Assembly: GCA_030607715.1 (NCBI GenBank) | Contig: JAUWJM010000060.1 | Location: 1-9,041 of the forward strand | Source of the DNA: Candidatus Aerophobota bacterium | Lineage (GTDB): Bacteria > Aerophobota > Aerophobia > Aerophobales > B3-G15 | Direction: 5' to 3' | DNA length: 9,041 nucleotides | Shown: positions 5,900 to 9,041 of the stretch, piece after piece | How the letters are laid out: every line of letters starts with the position of its first letter | How positions within the stretch are numbered: the stretch's first letter is position 1 | Translations under genes and position numbers: made by a program | The notes under the pieces: model-generated | Told to the model about the DNA's origin: nothing | The model's input: the letters and a program-made list of their open reading frames with translations, nothing else | Database searches by the model: none

Positions 5900-5911
5900 T
5901 GTATCTTTAAA

Positions 5912-6637
5912 ATGGAAACAGTAATAAAAATAAAAGACTTATCTAAGATATACACTGGCAACATCAAAGCTATCTCTAATTTAACTTTAACTGTTGAAAA
6001 GGGGGTCTTTGGTCTTTTGGGGCCAAACGGCTCTGGTAAAACTACTTTGATAAAGATTCTCACCGGTGTTATCAGACCTACCTCTGGATTAGTAGACATT
6101 CTCGGATATAATCTTAAAAAAGAGCTAAAGTTTATTAAAAGAAATATAGGCTATTTACCTGAATATGCGGGAATGTATGGAGATATGGCCGGAGTAAGTT
6201 TTTTGCGCTACATGGGTAGATTAAGCGGATTAAACAAAAAAGAAGCTCAAGATAGTGCTCAAAGGTTATTGAAAAAAGTTAACCTTGAAAAGTGGGGAAA
6301 TATAAAAATAAAGAAATATTCAGCAGGAATGAAACAAAGAATAGCTATTGCCCAGTCGCTTTTAAATAATCCTCAAATTATTTTTTTAGATGAACCTACA
6401 AAGGGTTTGGACCCTATAGAAAGAGAAAGGGTCCTAAATAAAATTATAAAAATAAAGAAGGAAGGGAAAACAGTATTTTTATCTACTCATCTTTTAGTTG
6501 AGATTGAGCAAGTAGCTGATTATATTGTTATCATAAACAATGGAAAATTACTATTTCAGGGAATAGCCGAACAAATTAAGAAAGAAGGAGGCCTTCCTTT
6601 AGTTTACCGTAAGGCTTTGATTGGAGCAGGAGAATAA
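5912..6637 (+). CDS. ABC transporter ATP-binding protein (NosF/GldA-like)
   Basis: 241 residues, full length for the class. Walker A is G-P-N-G-S-G-K-T (37-44). The Q-loop region reads I-G-Y-L-P-E, the variant common in the NosF/GldA/DrrA-type branch. The signature is Y-S-A-G-M-K-Q-R (~135-142), Walker B I-I-F-L-D-E (~156-161), D-loop G-L-D-P, and H-loop His193 in L-S-T-H. All catalytic parts are intact. It powers the ABC-2 permease whose ATG overlaps this gene's stop by one base (TAATG), so the two are translationally coupled. The start lacks a good ribosome site and follows a small hairpin. Substrate unknown: related pairs serve multidrug, copper-site or gliding/export functions. Linkage to lspA and lgt suggests, but does not prove, an envelope role. 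Confidence 0.92.
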   Translation: METVIKIKDLSKIYTGNIKAISNLTLTVEKGVFGLLGPNGSGKTTLIKILTGVIRPTSGLVDILGYNLKKELKFIKRNIGYLPEYAGMYGDMAGVSFLRYMGRLSGLNKKEAQDSAQRLLKKVNLEKWGNIKIKKYSAGMKQRIAIAQSLLNNPQIIFLDEPTKGLDPIERERVLNKIIKIKKEGKTVFLSTHLLVEIEQVADYIVIINNGKLLFQGIAEQIKKEGGLPLVYRKALIGAGE

Positions 6638-7470
6638 TGTATTTACCAATTATTTTCCATCGGGAAGTTACAAGCTACTTATCTTCTCGGCGATTTCTGT
6701 TTTCCTTATTGTTAATCTTTTTACCGGCAGTAATTGGTATATGGTTTTCCTATATGATGTATCATAATCCTTCCATAATTGTTAAAATGACCGGAGGATG
6801 GATTACGCAGGTAACGCCAAAAATATGTATGATGGTCTATTTAGATGTTGCTCCCTTACCTATAGCCCTAACAGCCATCATTAATGCCAGTGATTTTATT
6901 GCTGGAGAAAAGAAAAGAGGAATGCTTCAGCTTTTAGCATCCAAACCTCTTGAACGTTGGGAAATCGTCATAGGAAAATATTTATCATTTTTGCTGGTTT
7001 TCTTGGTTTTAATTCTCTTAAAATTAACTATCTTTAATGTTGCTTTAAAGTTTTTGGGAATTGGTCTGATAGAAACTAAAATATTTTTTAGTTATGTAAT
7101 AGTCCTGGTTTTAACCGGAATTGTTTATACCTCAATTTCAACTTTATTTTCAAGTTTAATGGATAATACTTTAGCGGTAATTTTAGCCGGATTTTTGTTA
7201 TTGATTGCCTGGTATATTTTTGACTGGATGATACTTTACCTTCCCTTCTCAGCATCCCATATTTTAGAGAAATTTTCTCTTTCTTACTATATAGACAATA
7301 TTATAGGTTATATATCCAGAGGACAAGCTGTTCTTTTCTTAAGAGGGGGAATTTCTTTTAAGGTATCCTTAAATCTTTTTCTTAAATCAATAGCGGTTGT
7401 ACTGGGAATTCTAACTTTGCTTCCCACCGCAGTTTCCATTATAATACTCCAAAAGAAAGACATTGTTTGA
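6637..7470 (+). CDS. ABC-2 type transporter permease
   Basis: 277 residues. AGGAG at 6628-6632 precedes the ATG, which overlaps the ATPase stop. About six hydrophobic helices are visible, near residues 21-42, 70-88, 113-137, 148-170, 178-202 and 246-271. Between helices 2 and 3 lies G-E-K-K-R-G-M-L-Q-L-L-A-S-K-P-L-E-R (residues ~90-107), the cytoplasmic E-x-x-x-G-[TM]-L ... L-S-x-P motif typical of the NosY-like ABC-2 permease branch that couples to the ATPase. It would form a dimer in the inner membrane with the ATPase at 5912. What it moves is unknown. Confidence 0.88.
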   Translation: MYLPIIFHREVTSYLSSRRFLFSLLLIFLPAVIGIWFSYMMYHNPSIIVKMTGGWITQVTPKICMMVYLDVAPLPIALTAIINASDFIAGEKKRGMLQLLASKPLERWEIVIGKYLSFLLVFLVLILLKLTIFNVALKFLGIGLIETKIFFSYVIVLVLTGIVYTSISTLFSSLMDNTLAVILAGFLLLIAWYIFDWMILYLPFSASHILEKFSLSYYIDNIIGYISRGQAVLFLRGGISFKVSLNLFLKSIAVVLGILTLLPTAVSIIILQKKDIV

Positions 7471-7490
7471 TAGTTTTAAAAAATAAAGTT

Positions 7491-7964
7491 ATGCATAAAA
7501 AGATGTACATAAGTAAGAAAAGTATAATCTTTGTTTTATTTATTTTTCTTCTCTTCATTGTTGATCAAATTTCCAAAGAACTGGTCATTTTCTACATTTT
7601 GCCGGGTAGCTCAATTCCCGCAGTTGGTGAATTTATCTATCTTACGCTGGTAAAAAACCAGGGATTAGTTATGGGCTTTTTCTCTGACCTCTTTTATCTT
7701 CCTATTTTTCTTATTATTTTTTTAAGCCTTATTTTTATCTTTCTCTGGCTGCTAAAAACAAAGAAAAAAGGAAGCATTGGGATAGCTTTCATCATCGCTG
7801 GGACAGTAGGAAACTTATGGGATAGAGTATTTAGGGGAGGAGTAATAGATTTTATTGATATGAAATTTTGGCCTATCTTCAATTTAGCCGATATATTCAT
7901 TGTAATTGGTGCCGTTTTACTCTGTCTTAATTTAATTTTGTCCAGAAAAAAATGCACAGGATAA
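7491..7964 (+). CDS. lspA: Lipoprotein signal peptidase (signal peptidase II)
   Basis: 157 residues from ATG 7491, the normal size. LspA is an inner-membrane aspartyl protease that removes the signal peptide of lipidated prolipoproteins just before the modified Cys. Four hydrophobic helices are evident. Family motifs are in order: V-D-Q-I-S-K (24-29), K-N-Q-G-x-x-M-G (55-62, usually N-x-G-A-A-F), A-G-T-V-G-N-L-W-D-R (103-112), G-V-I-D-F-I-D (117-123) and F-N-L-A-D (130-134). The catalytic Asp pair is Asp120 and Asp134. The start is uncertain: TTG 7467 would overlap the permease stop and ATG 7503 is also in frame; none has a clear ribosome site. The gene overlaps lgt by 13 bases. Its likely local substrates are the two lipoproteins at 1691 and 3451. 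Confidence 0.93.
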   Translation: MHKKMYISKKSIIFVLFIFLLFIVDQISKELVIFYILPGSSIPAVGEFIYLTLVKNQGLVMGFFSDLFYLPIFLIIFLSLIFIFLWLLKTKKKGSIGIAFIIAGTVGNLWDRVFRGGVIDFIDMKFWPIFNLADIFIVIGAVLLCLNLILSRKKCTG

Positions 7965-8707
7965 TCTTAAAGCTTCCCTGGTTTACTATTTATAGTTATG
8001 GACTACTGGCAGCATTGGGTTCTATAGTAGCTGCTTTATACTTTTTAGTCACAACTAAAAAAGAACATCTTTCTCAGCATTTAATGCTGAATCTGATACT
8101 CGGAATAATTGTCTTCTCTCTGGTGGGGGCAAGAACTTTCTATATTTTAATGCACATCTCTCACTATATCCCTTGCCCGGAGGAAATTTACCAGTTATGG
8201 AAAGGAGGGATGGTTCTTTATGGAGGATTATTCTTTGGCTTAGTTTTTTCTATTTATTACATCAAAATCCATCATCTTCCCTTTAGTCAGATAGCTGACT
8301 GTGCAACTCCAGCAATTGCTTTTGGTCTTAGTATAGGTCGAATAGGTTGTTTTCTCAATGGTTGTTGTTATGGAATTCCCTCCAGCTTTGGTTTTATCTT
8401 TCCCCCCGGTTCTCCAGCCGCAGAAAATTTTCCTCATCAATGCCTTTTTCCTACTCAGCTTATCTCTTCTTTAAATCTTTTTCTAATAGGATTAATTTTG
8501 CATATATTTAAAAAAAGAGCTATAGCTAAATACAAACTTCTAATTTTATTTTTGATATTCTATTCTCTTCATCGATTTTTTATAGAGTTTTTACGGGCAG
8601 ATACCCAGCCCGTGTTTCTCAATTTGACTTTATTCCAGGTTATGAGCATACCTTTGATGGTGTTCTCATTAGTCTGGTGGCAGATGAACTCTAATCTTTC
8701 TCAATAG
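7952..8707 (+). CDS. lgt: Prolipoprotein diacylglyceryl transferase
   Basis: 251 residues, complete. Lgt moves a diacylglyceryl group from phosphatidylglycerol to the lipobox Cys of prolipoproteins in the inner membrane, the step before LspA. The signature G-R-I-G-C-F-L-N-G-C-C-Y-G lies at 129-141 with the essential Arg at 130. V-G-A-R (58-61) and R-F-F-I-E-F-L-R (208-215) also match. About seven membrane helices are expected. Position 90 in G-G-M-V-L-Y-G-G is Tyr where E. coli Lgt has His103; Tyr at this site is seen in other phyla, so the enzyme is not judged defective. The start lies inside lspA with a 13-base overlap and no visible ribosome site, implying translational coupling. It is the last gene of the ABC-lspA-lgt operon; no strong terminator is visible in the 67 bases before the convergent gene. 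Confidence 0.95.
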   Translation: MHRIILKLPWFTIYSYGLLAALGSIVAALYFLVTTKKEHLSQHLMLNLILGIIVFSLVGARTFYILMHISHYIPCPEEIYQLWKGGMVLYGGLFFGLVFSIYYIKIHHLPFSQIADCATPAIAFGLSIGRIGCFLNGCCYGIPSSFGFIFPPGSPAAENFPHQCLFPTQLISSLNLFLIGLILHIFKKRAIAKYKLLILFLIFYSLHRFFIEFLRADTQPVFLNLTLFQVMSIPLMVFSLVWWQMNSNLSQ

Positions 8708-8774
8708 AGCTTCTAAATAGTGATAAACGGCAAAGAACTCTATAAATACGGAAAGAAAAGATGAACAGTTAGTT

Positions 8775-9041
8775 TTAAAAATCCCAGTCAAATTTTGGGT
8801 CAGGTAACCGTAATACCCAGTCAAGTTTTTCCAAAAGTTCTTGTGATCCGGATAACTGACCAGTTACAGCTAAACCAGTTGCTGGTCGCACTCCAAGCCA
8901 CATACGAGTAAAGGAGCCTACCGAGGCCGTTAATATAGGTAGAGTTTTATCCATGCTCGCTTCAGCACCTGATGAAGGACCCAATGTAATCACATAATTA
9001 CAGCTCAAACCACGGCATAGTGCTTTCTCGTCCTGAAGAGA
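8775..9041 (-). CDS. C-terminus of an SCP2-like (sterol carrier-type) domain protein, partial
   Basis: The frame is open from the right window edge to TAA at 8775-8777, giving 88 residues. The text contains Y-V-I-T-L-G-P, then D-K-T-L-P-I-L-T-A-S-V-G-S-F-T-R-M-W-L-G-V-R-P-A-T-G-L-A-V, then E-L-L-E-K-L-D and a terminal P-D-P-K-F-D-W-D-F. The pattern S-x-G-x-F-[ST]-R-[ML]-[LW]-L-G followed by a short helix and a final leucine-rich L-D-x-x-L resembles the end of SCP2-like domains found at the C-terminus of some GNAT (Eis-like) proteins. The family call is from memory of the pattern and is moderate. The gene converges on lgt and belongs to another transcription unit. TTG at 9008 is an internal codon, not a supported start. 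Confidence 0.55.
   Translation of the reverse strand, partial: SLQDEKALCRGLSCNYVITLGPSSGAEASMDKTLPILTASVGSFTRMWLGVRPATGLAVTGQLSGSQELLEKLDWVLRLPDPKFDWDF

Larger units (their letters stand above)
5550..5911 (+). other. 362-base non-coding stretch with pyrimidine tract and hairpins
   Basis: No credible gene. From left to right: a T/C-dominated tract made of repeated TTTTACCC-like words (5550-5583); a segment with GCGAGGGGACGAGCTGCGCG (5607-5626); a nested GC-rich palindrome (5653-5700); a TACCG/CGGTA hairpin (5756-5775); AGGGGA/TCCCCT arms (5781-5803); and TCAGGG/CCCTGA arms just before the ABC ATPase gene (5880-5899). No clear sigma-70 promoter was found for the downstream operon, although it must be transcribed from here or from further upstream. 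Confidence 0.6.

Noticed and set aside
8216..8224. Inactivated Lgt because E. coli His103 is Tyr here
   Set aside because: All other signature residues, including the essential Arg130, are intact, and Tyr at this position is known in Lgt of other phyla.
1..9041. DGR template repeat or reverse transcriptase inside the window
   Set aside because: No second, adenine-rich copy of 5430-5549 and no reverse-transcriptase open frame with a Y-x-D-D-type motif was found on either strand.
1..9041. CRISPR arrays, tRNA or rRNA genes, IS elements
   Set aside because: No regularly spaced repeats, no cloverleaf with a T-loop motif, and no transposase-like frame was seen.

Overview
The window is AT-rich DNA that appears to come from a diderm (outer-membrane) bacterium. 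It encodes two lipoproteins with lipoboxes, several exported periplasmic-type proteins, and both lipoprotein-maturation enzymes Lgt and LspA. Nothing in the sequence fixes the species. The LPP20/CsgG/FGE mixture would suit an uncultured candidate-phylum diderm, but that is a guess.

Layout. Bases 1-104 hold the last codons of a PIN-domain (VapC-type) gene. Bases 159-5196 are five co-directional genes for exported proteins: a periplasmic protein with four LPP20-type domains, a one-domain LPP20 lipoprotein, a FlgT_N-like periplasmic protein, a TPR-CsgG lipoprotein, and a short exported CsgG-like protein. This family mixture (LPP20 = FlgP-like, FlgT_N-like, CsgG/FlgO-like) matches the components of the Vibrio-type flgO-flgP-flgT locus, but no flagellar gene is visible. 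An outer-membrane or periplasmic ring-like assembly or export/stability factor is a reasonable inference.

The fifth gene runs into a broken formylglycine-generating-enzyme-like (FGE/SUMF1, C-type lectin fold) C-terminus at 5164-5549. Its first half is missing and its reading frame shifts twice. Its last ~120 bases look like the variable region of a diversity-generating retroelement (DGR): adenine-poor, with NNY codons where Asn normally stands, an invariant GFRC end, then a pyrimidine tract and a GC-rich hairpin. No reverse transcriptase or template repeat lies in this window.

Bases 5550-5911 are non-coding and rich in inverted repeats. Bases 5912-8707 form a compact operon: ABC ATPase and ABC-2 permease (1-base overlap), then lspA and lgt (13-base overlap). 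Lgt and LspA would process the two lipoproteins encoded upstream. Bases 8775-9041 on the minus strand are the C-terminus of a protein resembling an SCP2-like domain, convergent with lgt and cut by the window edge.
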